Below, piece by piece: positions 31,243 through 43,110 of a DNA stretch of 64,000 nt (positions are counted from its first letter, which is position 1; every line of letters begins with the position of its first letter). The translations under genes and the position numbers were made by a program. The DNA lies in the NCBI GenBank assembly GCA_030704615.1, contig CM060731.1, positions 67,994,756-68,058,755 on the forward strand, in the 5' to 3' direction. The notes beneath the pieces were generated by a model. The model worked only from the letters and a program-made list of their open reading frames with translations. It made no database searches and was not told the origin of the DNA. Source of the DNA: Takakia lepidozioides. Taxonomy: Eukaryota > Streptophyta > Takakiopsida > Takakiales > Takakiaceae.

Positions 31243-33912
31243 TTGTCTCACATCAGCCGCTGCACAAGTATGATCAGTAATCTTAGCCCGATTTCTTTTG
31301 TATTTGCAGCAGGGTGTGAGCTCCCGGGAGTCTGAGCGACTGGACCCCCCCCCCCCCCCGGGTGCGTAATAGTAGACGCAATTTGTGAACCCAGCCCAAT
31401 AAAAGCTTTATTTTCTCTCACGACAGATGAAGAAGGAAATGCAAGCCTCGATAGGTCCTTGAGACCAGCCCTGGCTCAGATTATGCGTCAGCTATTACAG
31501 ACATGCAGCTTGTACTCCTTCAAATCAACAATTGTGGGACGACCTCTGCGCTGCATTTACATCTGAGACACAGTTACGTATCAACCAAAACATGGTCTGT
31601 TTTACCTCGCTTCCTATGGTGATTCGCCAGCAGCGGGGACGGAGCCCAAAGGAATCTGGAAATTTGAGAACAGAGCGAGCTGAGTCTTCCACCTCAATTA
31701 AGCTGCTAAAATTTGCACGAGACAGCACCTCCAAGCAATTCTGGGACTCCAAAATGGGGATTCAGAGGATGGTAGGGCTCTGGCTGTGGTGATGATATTG
31801 AGTGTGCTTCTTTGGTTTTCGGATCCTCAAGCCTCCACTTCAAGCATGTACACTACAGGAAGCAGCTGAGGTCTCCTTTTATCACAGCAATCCCGGCTGA
31901 GGTGCTTTGGGAGTAGAACGAGGGCACCCAGGAACACACCCAGGAGGGTGAAGGGGAGCTCATCTGTGTAGGTCGGTTTTAGGTTCATCTGTGGGTTAAC
32001 AGCTGCGCTAGACGAAGCTCTTTCAGATGGGAAAGCAAGGTGAAGCTCAGAGCTTCCTCTATTTAATTTGGGCGCTGTCAGTTTGTGTTTTCTACCTTGG
32101 TATTTGTGATATCTGTTAACATCATATACCCTCTTCAGTTATCTCATTGAAAGCTTTTATGTGTGCAGATACTTGACCGCCATAGCCTGTCGAGCCGCCG
32201 TCAAAAGACAGCTTTGGAGTGATGTCATCAAGTGCCAGCCAGAGAGCCCCCAGAAATTTGCAATCCAGTCAGCTGGGAAACTTGTACCCTGGAATCATGC
32301 TCTCCTAGAGGAGCTCAGATACCCAAGTTCGCCTCATAATCCTCACAGTGGAAACAGCGCCCATGCAGCTTTCTTAATGCAGCAGGAATAGAAAAGAAAG
32401 GATTGGTGGGGAAGCTAGTAGGAAGTCTTTCAGTCCACCATGGCTTGTATAGTTGGTATTTCACATTCCTGCCAGACCCAATCTAAGTGAGGGTGGATTC
32501 ATTGATTGTATCTGTAAAGCCTTTTTGAACAGATGACGGCCTCCACACTTTTTCTAGATGAATGTTTGAGAGTGAGTAGATATGCTCTCTGCTGCGGTGA
32601 AAGTACCATGTTAGTACATAGGCAGAGCTATGAGTCTCATTGCAGTTGCAGAAGCTTTTACTTTTCAGGTGCATTGCTGCCCTAGGGTAGTTAGCCACTT
32701 GAGATCAGAGGAGAGTAAACAGATTGAGATTGCAAAACATTTGTTGGAGCTCACTGGCTATGGATTGCATAAGAATATGGTTTGCTTGAAAGAAGCTCAT
32801 TTGCAATGTCATCTTGCCAATTCAGTGCAGCTGTCAGGAGAGTTCAGCTGAGAAACATTTTTGAGTAGTGGACGAAATGTAGATGTTATTTGTCCCTTCT
32901 TCACAAAGGACCCATTGAAGCCCTAAGCAGAAGTTGCCAGTACAGAATTGGGGGCTTGTAAGGGCCATTTGAGGGTTGCCAGGAATGGAGTGGACCTTCC
33001 CTGCTTGATTAGCTCTAAACCCAATTTTCTCTCAAACCCTGAAGGTGGCAGAGTGCAGAAATGCAGAAAAGCTGAACTTCTGAAATCCTTCACCCCCCTG
33101 CATCAGAGATGTACCATAATCTTGTCTGAACTCCTGAGACAGTGGGCCAACATCATTCCTGTGGAATTTGGACTGAAATATCTGCCAAGGAAGCAAGCAG
33201 ACACTTTTCATGCTCCAAAGATTCCAGTTCCTAAGGAATGCCATGAAATTTAGGTGAAGTAGTTATGAACACGATTCAGTTCAAGGGTGAAATTTGTACA
33301 TCTGGAAACGGTTTGGTTATGAGTAAGATTTTAGTGAAGGGTGACAATGGTGGACGGCCAAAGCTTCTTGAAGTATGTAGAGGTTCTCTGTGGACGGAAT
33401 TTGGATTACCAACACAATGTCTGTTTCATGAAATGGCTACAGACTGTTGGATGATTGACACACTGCACCCTAACTGTATGAAGATGGCCTGCTTCTTGCG
33501 TAAGAATTGAACTGTCAACTGTGTGATCCGGCACTGTGGTAGAGAGACAGCTTGGGTTTGCAGTAACAAGGTGCCCAAGATATGCAGAGGCGGTTGAACA
33601 TCTACTCCGCAGTGCTTGTTAGAGCTCTGGAATGCATTGTAAGGATTTTGTGCTATGTGAAGCAGCAACAGCTATGACACTTGAGATTGAGGAAGGTTTA
33701 AATTCTATGCGCTGGGGGGCTAGAGCGCTGCAGGAATTATATCTTCACAGGAACGGATACCGAGTATTTCTCTCTGGGGGGTTGTCCTTCAGTCCCTTAT
33801 TCCCAGCTTCCGTTAGGCCTGAAGCTTCGTCCCTCCGTCGTTCTCTTTTGAGACTCGTCCGTATTATCAGAGCAATTCCAGTGGCAGCCAACTCAGCTGT
33901 CCCGCCTTTCAG
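31243..33912. other. 3' flank of the kinase and spacer before the next gene
   Basis: Contains a run of 15 C (31345-31359). AATAAA at 31400 may serve as poly-A signal for the kinase. Open frames at 31532, 32161, 32948 and 33265 are unassigned, and some may be 5' exons of the following gene. CAG acceptor-like sites occur near 32168. Confidence 0.35.
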
Positions 33913-34053
33913 CTTAAAATCTCAATGCGGCAGCACCAGGAGAAGACTGCAAGAATGGAGTATGAGCAGCTTCAGGCCAGCACCTTGGTCACTGCTGCAG
34001 TAATAGCCCACCTCACCAATGTTCGCGTGCCTCAGCTCATCATATTCAAGGAG
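33913..34053 (+). CDS. DDB1/CPSF-A-like gene, exon
   Basis: Reads ...QLQASTLVTAAVIAHLTN then VRVPQLIIFKE and ends in phase 0 before GTCTGT. The hydrophobic VV.HLT...qLi.fKE pattern is the start of the first propeller in this family. ATG at 33925 may be the initiator; a CAG acceptor lies at 33910-33912. Confidence 0.5.
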
Positions 34054-34322
34054 GTCTGTTCTCCGTACTTTCTTTCTCGGGGCAGGCTTTTGTCATCTAC
34101 CAAATATACCTGTGTATTTTTTCTGTAGAGATTTTGGGGGTCTGGTGAATTGTAGAATTGCCTAGAATCATCGTCTGGAAATCAAATCAATGTCGTCAAT
34201 CGCTCGGTGATTATAATTGTAGGAGATTGATGATTAGTCATGCTCCCCCACATTGTTTTAACGCTGGCCTGTATCAGTTTGATCTTTTAGGTTATCATTT
34301 GCTATTTGAACATATCGGACAG

Positions 34323-34484
34323 GTGACGATGGAGGTGTGGGAGGTGGAGGTGACAAAGCAAACTAAGGTGGCCAGTTTAGAGCTCGAGACCGCGGTTATA
34401 CACTGCTGTGTTCTGCAAGGCGACACTGTATACCTAGCGAATGCTGACGGCCTTGACTCACTTGTGGCAAGGATCTCATTCCTT
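34323..34484 (+). CDS. DDB1/CPSF-A-like gene, exon
   Basis: Acceptor TCGGACAG (AG 34321-34322), phase 0. Reads VTMEVWEVEVTKQTKVASLE, then VIHCCVLQGDTVYLANADG. Joined to the previous exon it gives IIFKEVTMEVWEVE, as expected for this family. The donor is uncertain, so the right edge is approximate. Confidence 0.5.
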
Positions 34485-34686
34485 CAGATTATAGATATTG
34501 CCGGTTTTAGCTCAGGTCGTGCAGATGACATTGTATATAGAAATCCACAACTGTATTGTCTGCTGGTACATTATTGGCACCATGCAGTCCCTCTTGTCTA
34601 CATGTTCCTGCACTGCTCGTCAAACCGTCTCCTTTTGATAAATGTGAGTGAAGAGTAAAGGTGATGTTCAATGCTTGGTTGTTCAG

Positions 34687-34954
34687 ACAATACGGCTCAA
34701 GTAGCCAAGAATGGCAGGTGACAGATGGTACTGGGGGCTTAGCTGCACTGAAGTGGAATGAAGAGTTGTCCACGATCCAGGAAATAGGACCCATTGAGGT
34801 CCTTGGTCCAGAGTTCCAGAAACTTTCTGCTCGGCTGCCAGTCCATCCCCTGCTCTCTTGGCCTTTGTGTCTTCCCTATAAAGCGTCACTTTTGGGAAAG
34901 TCCCAAGACAAACCATCTGATGGCACCGAACAACACAACTCAGCTGAGAAGATA
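34687..34954 (+). CDS. DDB1/CPSF-A-like gene, exon
   Basis: Acceptor TTGTTCAG, donor GTAAGT at 34955. Reads DGTGGLAALKWNEELSTIQE, then GPEFQKLSARLPVHPLLSWP. The pattern resembles the blade-2 'DSGKLSILSF' region of the family. Confidence 0.45.
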
Positions 34955-35483
34955 GTAAGTTAAACAAGGACCACTGTTCTATTCTAATCTCATGAGCTTG
35001 ACTATATCTCTACTCCATCTACTACATAGGTTTGCTTTCCTACCATCGTATAATTTCATTCTTTTCATTCAGCAAACACAAGCATCCGTGTGGTCCATTC
35101 AATGATCCATGTCATTTCCGTAAGCATCCATGAGGTATTGAGCGGTTGCTGTTATATGGGCCCTCATGCCAATTCTGTGGGCCCAATGGCCTGATCCTAG
35201 GACGTCCATGTCCATTGGATGGTGGAACCTCATTATGAAGACTTTGTGGACCCCCTGCTGGCAGGCTAAAGGAATCACGCTGGTAGCATTGACTCTATTT
35301 GAGGGATTGCTGGAAGTGCTTTCTCTGGAATGGATACTGCTCAATCCAGTCAGCAAGGGCCAGATGGACAGCATTCGAGTGTGTGCAGTTCCAAAACCAA
35401 GGCCGTCTCTCATACCCAGATTTTGTCTCCACTTCCTGCTATTGCAAGAGAGCACTGTGGTCACCAGCGTTACACGGCCACAG

Positions 35484-35598
35484 ACAAGCACCAGCACTGT
35501 CAAGGGGCTAGCCTTTGTTGGGGCAAACGCAGGAGCAGGATATGGAGCTCTGGATGTGAAGGGGCGTCCGTTGCTGGTGGTGCTGTCTTCCGAGGAGG
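35484..35598 (+). CDS. DDB1/CPSF-A-like gene, exon
   Basis: Reads GLAFVGANAGAGYGALDVKG then RPLLVVLSSEEG and ends before GTAATT. RPLLVVLSSEEG matches the conserved blade strand (PVLxIVLN) of the family. Confidence 0.45.
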
Positions 35599-36491
35599 GT
35601 AATTAATTTCTGTTTGCTTGGCCAACAGCATTAGTCTCCTATGCACTTGAAAGTGCTATTACCTTTTACTTTCTTCCAGTCTACATTAGGGTCTTTGCTC
35701 ACTTTCTTACTTGGTTGTGAATTAGAGAATCAAGTTATGTATTTTTATACACTGCAGGACAACAACAGTTTGTTCCAGTATTGATTGTAGATTGGATTGG
35801 CCCTTACTGAAGATGTAGGATAATTTTTGACTGCTCCCTGGCTATGACATATCGTTCAGGTTATGGTTCCAAAGGGATAATTGTACCCATCATGGAGGCA
35901 ATCGTGAGGTTGTTAGCAGGGTATACCATGGGAGAGGATGATAATTTGTATTTTCTTACTGGTTGAAATGTATGCAAGGCTGATGCAGGTCTAGCGCACC
36001 ATGTGTTGCAGTTGCAGTGTTACGCTTTGGACTTGCCATCCAATCAGCTTCAATCTGGCCCTTGGGAAATTAGGTGTGTTCAGTTTAAGATAATCAACAT
36101 GGTAAAAGTCATACAATATGGAATACATGTAGTTTCAGTCTGTGAGCTTCTGCTGTAGCTATCACGTTACACCAATTCCTCTTCCACAACAGCTATGGCC
36201 TCTTGGGCACTACCTTTTGATATATGGCTAGATTTTAATGAAACATCCTTCCTGTTGGCTCGATGGATTTGTCTCTCTCGTTTGCATTTCTAAGGAAATA
36301 ACCAGCTTGTATTCCCTATGTATGCCATTTACACATACAAACTTCCATTGGGACACCAGCTGCCCATAGGTACTCTACCAACATGAGCATAGATCATTTC
36401 ACACATTATATGTTTGTAGTCAAGGTATCAGGTATATAAGTAGGGAGGTAGTCCTTGAGGTCATAAGACTCCATGATGTTTCCCTTGATAG

Positions 36492-36732
36492 GAATTTGCA
36501 CCCAACCACAACACTGTTGCTTCCCTGGGCTTTTTCGGGCTCTCTGGACTCGCTAAGTATGGCTCTTCCAGAGAAGACGGTAGCTGAGACAGGATTGAAG
36601 CCTGGGCTGGGAGTGCTTGCCATCTCGAGCTTCAGCATCATGTTTGTTGAGTCGAGTGGACGGCAGGCATCATTAGGTTTCTTGCTGGAGGGTCTTCCAA
36701 CCTGCTGTGATGTACTCGGTCAGCACCACTTG
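36492..36732 (+). CDS. Possible exon of the DDB1/CPSF-A-like gene
   Basis: Flanked by a TTGATAG acceptor and a GTATGT donor, open in one frame (PGLGVLAISSFSIMFVESSG). Position fits but the peptide match is weak. Confidence 0.35.
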
Positions 36733-37301
36733 GTATGTTCTCTATATGTTACACTGCATCCTGTGCCTTCCCAGTATCATCACTATCAGTACATCTACTT
36801 CTTGTCATCACACATGGGATCTAGGAATTGATGGTTCTTAAATGGATAGGCCGCTGGTTGCATTTCATCAAAACACTCCTCCCTGAAGACACGTTAAATT
36901 TCTTATTTCCTGGAGTCTTCATCTTCTCCTTTTTTGTTCTGTTCTTTCCAGGGATGGGTCTGCGACCAGAGGGCTCCAGCAATTTATGTCTCCTACATCT
37001 GTCACACACTGAACACGTTTACTGCTAACAGAAGTAATGGTTAATGTTATTAGAAGGCAGTGGCGGCAGTGGCCGTTGATACTTGTATGATACTGTGACC
37101 TAGTTTTCTCTCTATGAGATCCTGAATCACAGACCTCTCTTTACCTGTATGCTGAGTATGACCCTTTCACTGTCCTACGAGTACCGCCGCATTTGGTCTG
37201 ATCCATCACAGCTGAATGTTTGCAACCTTGCTATCATGGGAACTCTGTTCAATCTAAACTTTAGACTTTTGAGTCCTTTTTGCAGAACCATTTGAGTAGC
37301 C

Positions 37302-37472
37302 TTGCAAAGAGAGACTCTCGGCATAGATCTCGATCTTCATGGTGGGGGATATGATCATGCTCCTGATTGCTGTAGTCGTTGCTTGAAGGTTATTGGTGAC
37401 AGCAGTGGAGCGCTCCACATTCTTGACTTGACTAAATGGCACCAGCACAGCCTTCAAAGACTTGTAATGGAT
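37302..37472 (+). CDS. Possible exon of the DDB1/CPSF-A-like gene
   Basis: Reads CCSRCLKVIGDSSGALHILD then LTKWHQHSLQRL before GTAATG. SSGALHILDL is blade-like. The acceptor is not settled because a stop lies at 37297-37299 in this frame. Confidence 0.4.
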
Positions 37473-37660
37473 ACCCCGCTGTTGCTGACACGGGTAACCA
37501 GCCCTACCTTCAACGCTCAGTGGAATTGCCAAAAGAGATACAAGGCTAGATTGTGCTCGATCAACTAAGTGGGCTTGCAAAGGAATCCTAGTGAGAACTA
37601 ATGGGAGGAAAATATGAAGACCAGACCTAACTTATTTGCCTGTGTACTCTTTGAGGTCAG

Positions 37661-38116
37661 ATTATGCTGCATATCGGGATTGCGAGTTCTCCCTCTCCCA
37701 ACGTATTGGAGGCAAATACTTGCACCCACGGATCTTACCTGCTCTTTATATCTGGGCAAGGGGGTGACTCCCAACTGCTTTGTCTCTCATCTATCCCTGA
37801 GCTTTTGGATGATGACAGCCTCTCTCGGACACTTGATGAGCCATTCTGTCAGACGTCAATCAATGAAGAGAATTCATGCAGTGTGTTGGAAAACACACGG
37901 CAAGAGGGTGGGGTAACTTGGAATGCAGTAGTGATACCAGTGGAAAATGGGTTATTGCAAAACTTTGCCCCTGTTCGTGACATGGTTGTGGTGCAAGATC
38001 CTGGACGCAGCCTGGATCCAATTTTGCTTTTGGCTTGTGGCACGACTCCAACGTCTACTCTTCGCAGGGGGAGCCTGATTACTTCTTTCCACTTGCACAC
38101 AATGATGGATGCAAAG
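37661..38116 (+). CDS. DDB1/CPSF-A-like gene, MMS1_N-type exon
   Basis: 456 bases, phase 0 at both ends, acceptor TGAGGTCAG and donor GTGTGT. Contains SYLLFISGQGGDSQLLCLSS, then ENGLLQNFAPVRDMVVVQDP, then PILLLACGTTPTSTLRRGSL. These are the GDSxLL, N.aPv.DM.vvD and CG..p.gSLR signatures that link the first and second propellers of DDB1/CPSF160-type proteins. This is the strongest exon for the assignment. About 60 extra Ser/Glu-rich residues separate the first two signatures. Confidence 0.7.
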
Positions 38117-39106
38117 GTGTGTGATCCCTTATTCTCACCTGTCAGTGGTATTTCCTTGTCAATCCTCTTCAGCTTGTTCGTTCCAAAATAAATGATGAGG
38201 GAATCCTTGTTCAAAGTCAAGCATCTGGTGGTCAGGCCTGTGTGTTAACGAAAAATGATAAACAACACAACGAAGGCTTGGCAGTGAGCAGGTGGCCCGA
38301 TCTGCAGTGCTACTTCTACAAGTTTCATAAGAGCAGAAATCTCCTCCATACTCAAAGGTCGTAGAAGAGTGCATTTATCTGACTTTTGTTATTGTAGCCT
38401 ACCTAAGAAATGCAGAGGAATGCTATCCTCACCTTGCCTAAAGATCGAACATGTGAAGGCCCGTGAGATAGTCCTTTGGACGATGCCCAGTAGCGGCTGA
38501 GGCACGCACTTGTGAAGACCAAAAATGCTTTGCAGCTTACTTTCATGAGGTTGTCTGTCTGATAGTAAGAATTCAGGCCTGTTTTCCTCTCCCACATGGC
38601 TGAAGTCTCCCACATGTCCACAGCCATTGAGCTTCGTCTCTCATTTCCATCAGCTGATGGGTGGGTGTGCCCCTCATCAAACACGGGTAATTTTCATTTT
38701 GAAATCAGTCTGTGCACTACGTCCAGGTAATGCATTTAACCAATTGGCTAGTGCCCACAAATACACTATGAACCCTAGTCCAAACCAGACAGTTGTCAAG
38801 GGTGCCTGTATTTATCAATTTGACCTCCGTTTTAGTAAATAATAATCTGTATCCACTGTTTCCTACAATAGGTTGCTTCCCTGTCAGATATTTAGCACAT
38901 CTGTGACCTATTATTCAAGGCCCTGAGTTGAAGTGACTCTGGGAGTTGGATGAACCACTTCCGAGTAAGTTATTCCTCTCTGAACATTGCAGTCACCCTA
39001 CCACATCATGCTCTGAACATGCCGCCTCAGCCCGTTTGCATGGTTGAACTCAAAATGGCCACATGCATGAATTAAAAATGTTTGACGATTCTTTTTGGTG
39101 CTATAG

Positions 39107-39193
39107 ATAAAGGGGCTGTCACAATTGCTGCCATTTTGCAACGACTGGGAATCCAAGTACCAAACACACCTTGTTGTCTCATACATTGGCCAG
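39107..39193 (+). CDS. DDB1/CPSF-A-like gene, exon
   Basis: 29 codons, phase 0/0, acceptor TGCTATAG, donor GTAAAA. Reads CNDWESKYQTHLVVSYIGQ, like the 'D.yd.fLvlSFv.eTrvL' strand of the family. Confidence 0.55.
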
Positions 39194-39682
39194 GTAAAAA
39201 TGGATGCTGTCCTAACCCTAAACTGTCAATTCATAACTATGCTACTGGGGGTGGAAAAATCAACCCCTTCCATTTTCTCTGGTCGCAGGAGCAACGGAGA
39301 GAATGGGCAAGGAAAAGAGAGAAACATCTCTCTCTCAGAGGGATGTTACTTCTTACAATGCTTCCCTACGACCAAACAATCAGAGTGTCAAATTCAGAAG
39401 ACTAGAGTATGCCTGTGACTTGAAGATTATGCGTAACCTGCCCAGTTCTGATCTCAATGATTATGTTTGATAAATGAGAGATTTACTCATTGTAGTGATG
39501 AGAAAAGAGGAATAATCATAGGAACATTAAAATGTTCACAGGAAGTGCAAATAGCTTATTGGACAAAAACAAAAGGATGGAGGGGGATTCTTACATCCAA
39601 AGGGAGCCTGGAGGGTGTATGGGGGGCCGATATATTTCAGAGAAATAAGCTGGCTAATCCAGTTCATCATCTGGGTTCCCAG

Positions 39683-39802
39683 GATATGAGCGAGGTACTT
39701 ACCCTTGAGGGTGTGAAATCTGGTGAGGAATGTATGGTTGGATTTGAACGAAGGCAGTGCACGCTTGCTATCTCTTCCATGCCTGGGGGATGGCTTGTGC
39801 AG
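39683..39802 (+). CDS. DDB1/CPSF-A-like gene, exon
   Basis: 40 codons, phase 0/0, acceptor GTTCCCAG, donor GTTGTG. Reads DMSEVLTLEGVKSGEECMVG then FERRQCTLAISSMPGGWLVQ. The join to the previous exon (SYIGQ|DMSEVL) and the CTlA....g..lVQ ending are characteristic. Confidence 0.65.
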
Positions 39803-39909
39803 GTTGTGTTACACTCTACATTTTTCCAAATGATTAGAGAGTTCTGTATTGTTTTTTATTGACTAACAATGTTTGTGCACCTCATCCCCCTCCCTACCTT
39901 CACTTCCAG

Positions 39910-39994
39910 TCTCCACTATGGGTGGACAACCATGGAAGAAATTGTCCTACATTAGCTAAATGTGTCATAGGAGCGTGTGAGATGTGGGTAGTGA
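39910..39994 (+). CDS. DDB1/CPSF-A-like gene, exon
   Basis: Acceptor CACTTCCAG, donor GTAAGT at 39995. Reads SPLWVDNHGRNCPTLAKCVI then GACEMWVV. Fits the W.......i..a......vvs strand that follows. Confidence 0.5.
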
Positions 39995-40149
39995 GTAAGT
40001 ACGTAATCTACTGCACAAGAGAAAGCATGAGTCTTTGGAAGGAGTTGCGGTTGTATTTTGCTCCTGAACTTGTAAATGGTATTCTGAACAGATCACGCGG
40101 GTTTCTTTGAGGGTCCTGAGCAACACCCACTCCAGGATATTGCGAGCAG

Positions 40150-40313
40150 AATGGGTGCCGGCCAACTCATTATTCCCACCACAGAACCAGATCCACCATG
40201 CCGCTATCAGTTTCGAAGGAACTGTTGTGGCTAGGAGTGCGTCTGTACACAGTGTACAATTGGATGGCCTGGGTGTTCCCCATACTATCAGCACCAATAA
40301 CAGATCGCATCAG
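40150..40313 (+). CDS. Possible exon of the DDB1/CPSF-A-like gene
   Basis: Phase agrees with the exon ending at 39994 (1+2). Reads NQIHHAAISFEGTVVARSAS and ends ...NNRSHQ before GTATTG. Peptide match weak. Confidence 0.3.
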
Positions 40314-40560
40314 GTATTGCAAGTATAGAATCCACCATGAATTCCTCAATATCCTCAATATTCCACTTGCCACTCAATGTTACATTCGCGTTTCAAAATC
40401 GCAGCCCTCTCCAAGTGAGATTTTGGCTGTGTGGGAACATTTTCTATTTGGTATGGTCTATGGCTTCAAGGCTGGAGCGCTAGTGGAGATCACTAGTGAT
40501 ATCCTTCTGTGGAGATAATAAATTTCTAGATTCTTTGTTCCTTCTTTCTTCTTTTCTCGC

Positions 40561-41020
40561 GACAATAGAATCTTGAGACCAAATTACCTTTCAGCATCCT
40601 TATCTCCTTCCCTCCTGAGGGCATTGGGGCGGTTCAGGGTGGGTTCCCACAACCTACGGATAGAGACTGGCAGATGGGAAAACCTGCAACGGGAGGACCG
40701 CCTATGTCCAGCTTGCATAGGGCGCAGCCAGGAAATCGAAACTGAAGCACACTTCTTCTTCTACTGCCCTCTATACTACGAGATCCGTGGGAGATTCCAC
40801 TGTTTATTCAGTGGAACCCAAACTCTCACTGATGTCTTCCACTATGAGGATCAAAAATGCTTGGCAGCCTACCTGCACGAGGCCTTCACCCTTCGACATT
40901 CGCTAGAACATTAATTGTGGTTTCTGGACTTGTTCCTCTCTCATGTTTCCATTTTGTCCCATAAGCTCTATGAGCTTTCTGCGGACGTTATAAAGTACCA
41001 TTTCATTTCATTTCATTTCT
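40561..41020 (+). mobile_element. LINE family A, 3' end with ORF2 C-terminus
   Basis: Encodes RPNYLSASLSPSLLRALGRF, then CPACIGR...HFFFYCPLYYEIRG (CCHC finger) and HYEDQKCLAAYLHEA to TAA at about 40912. The 3' UTR has the hairpin ATAAGCTC-TAT-GAGCTTTC (about 40970), GCGGACGTTATAAAG, and a (CATTT)4 tail to 41018. Only the last about 450 bases of the element are present: a typical 5' truncation. Confidence 0.8.
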
Positions 41021-41029
41021 CTCATAAAG

Positions 41030-41102
41030 TTCCTTTCTTTCTTGCCATAAGCTCTTTGAGCTTTCTGCGCACGTTATAAAGTACCATTTCATTTCATTCC
41101 TT
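41030..41102 (+). mobile_element. LINE-A 3' tail
   Basis: A second hairpin plus TTATAAAGTACCATTTCATTT immediately after the previous copy's tail. Confidence 0.75.
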
Positions 41103-41289
41103 TTGTTCAGGTTGTCAAGGGTCAATTGTTTAGGTCTGGCGTTCAACGGCTCTCTTTCTCAGTGGCCCAACTTGCCACAACTTGTAGATGACATCTGAGA
41201 TGTAAGAAGTAGAATAGTTTGACCTGAAGGAGTCAGGTAAGTGTGAAGGATGTCCTCTGCAGCAATACAATGGTGTTTGAATGATGCAG

Positions 41290-41406
41290 GTATCAGCGCT
41301 TGGGATTTTCTGTGTTGGAGATCCTCATAGCTTGAGCAGAGAACTTTTAGTGGTGGTGGGGCAATGGACCTCTAATACAGTTCATGTGTTGTCTTGGCCA
41401 AATCTG
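41290..41406 (+). CDS. DDB1/CPSF-A-like gene, exon
   Basis: 39 codons, acceptor ATGATGCAG, donor GTGTGC. Reads VSALGIFCVGDPHSLSRELL then VVVGQWTSNTVHVLSWPNL. Matches the family strand 'f.igT..psVevlsf'. Confidence 0.55.
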
Positions 41407-41975
41407 GTGTGCGTTCTCTCACTTTTCGGAGTTCTTTCTTCTCGTACTTTTGTTCTTTGGGTGGGGGGGCGCGGGGTTTGTTGTCTCCCAGTAATTTTCC
41501 TTGACATGAGGGTAAGGCGCATCCTGATGCCTTTTTCCTTGTTTGCCATGATACCCAATCCCTCACCAAGGTCATCCTGGCCTGTGGATTACATGCTTGC
41601 ACTTAACCTGGCTGTGCATCTGCTCTTCGAGCAACATCTGTAGCTTGCATTTCTTTCATTCTGTTTCTCCTTTCTTTGGGCAGCCTGACTTGCCTTGGCA
41701 CATCTTGGCTGCACTGGGGCCTAGAGCAGCACGTATGGAATAAAGATTGTGTTTTCTGGCATGAGTACCTTACTCAAATGTCACAGTTGTTGTTCATGCC
41801 AGCTGTATTGAAGCTCAATTCTGCAAGTGTCACTCTACGGTTCTGGTGTTTGTGATATCCTCGTGTGAGTTGCTTCTGATCAACTGCATGCAAATCGTAG
41901 TGGCTGAAGAGCTGGACGAGTTGAGGTTAGTCCCAGACTCATGGAGATGCTCTTGCTTATGTAATCTGGCTGCAG

Positions 41976-42452
41976 GAGGAGCTTGTTTCCGTGGAGGCCT
42001 GCACAGCACCAGTCCGCTGTGTTGCGATGGCAAGCCTTCAAAAAACAATCTACATTTTTGCTGGAACTGCAGATGGAAACCTCATTTTTCATCAGATGAT
42101 GGACAGCAACAGTAGACAAAGCCAGGACCAGGCTAGCCTTAATATTATGTCAGAGGACCTAGAAGCATGGGAGAGCAGAGGCATGCACAACACGAGCAAA
42201 ACCGTTGTAAACTCTTTGCATCAAGGCATTGAGGATGTCATTCTGACTTCGCAGAAAGATGGTGTCAAACCACCTCGATTTAAATTAATGCATGGAAAGA
42301 TGGTGAAAGTTGGATCAAGTGTGGTGTCTCTTGAGTTTGGTTGCTTTCGTGGCTATGAAATTGGTGCTGGTCAGCAGGGCCAGGAGTGTCTCTATGTGTG
42401 GACTGACCACAGTATGGTATTGCTTCCTCAAGGGAGGGGAAATTTCCAGGCG
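41976..42452 (+). CDS. DDB1/CPSF-A-like gene, long exon
   Basis: 159 codons, phase 0/0, acceptor GGCTGCAG, donor GTGTGT. It begins VRCVAMASLQKTIYIFAGTA, DGNLIFHQ (the 'd.lyvlsGlrnG.Llr' strand). Then a Ser/Asp-rich insert, and KVGSSVVSLEFGCFRGYE and ECLYVWTDHSMVLLPQGRG (the 'g..pV.LvPf...i.alSDrpWLl' strand of the third propeller). The insert of about 70 residues is longer than I expect. Confidence 0.65.
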
Positions 42453-42769
42453 GTGTGTCTGCACAACCTCAGCCATGGTGTCGAGCGATCGACAAGGTCC
42501 TCTCTCTCCACTTTCTCTCCTCACCCTGCACACAGCCCAGAGTGATGCTTCCTGTGCCCTGCATATCCCCAAGCATGTCATTTCTGTGGTGAACGCAGGG
42601 GTAAAAAACTAAAATCAATAACTCTGCAACCGGGCTGTCGAGTTTGCATGTGGACAAGTGCCTCTGTGAGCACCTTAATGGCAGTTGCGGGAACATAAGT
42701 TTGTACCTGCAGCTGAGCCACGGGGATAAGCAAAACCCTAGTGGGTGCGAACCCCACAAAAGGCTCCAG

Positions 42770-42870
42770 GAGGGTTAGTTTCCTGCAGGCTCAATGGCCA
42801 TGAGGCTATGGCAAGCCAACGTTCGCAGGGAAGGACATGAGTACATTCTCTACTTTCTCTTGGGCCCCTT
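42770..42870 (+). mobile_element. LINE-B 3' fragment
   Basis: AATGGCCATGAGGCTATGGC and ATGAGTACATTCTCT resemble the end of the family B 3' UTR (10950-11010). Confidence 0.5.
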
Positions 42871-43084
42871 GTGGATGTCAGTTTCTCACGTAATTCAGTT
42901 TTGTTGTTCTATTTCTCTCTTGGCCTCCCACAGACGTAATAAGGTGTCTTTTCCTTCTATTTTTCTTTCTCTGGAGCTAAAAAAATTCCAAATATCTTCC
43001 TGAGAGTTTTTTTTTTTTCCCCCCTTGATGAATATTTGTGTTGGGGCTTGTTGTGGGCCCTGCTCTCCTTGTTTCATTCTTTCT

Positions 43085-43110
43085 CTTGTCTCGCAAGCTC
43101 TTTGAGCTTT
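43085..43110 (+). mobile_element. LINE-A hairpin remnant
   Basis: CGCAAGCTCTTTGAGCTTTCC, a hairpin without its tail, cut where the next copy begins. Confidence 0.5.

Noticed and set aside
40997-41100. Regularly repeated units that might suggest a CRISPR-like array
   Set aside because: The repeats are dispersed LINE 3' ends in both orientations in a spliced eukaryotic genome, without unique spacers of constant size.
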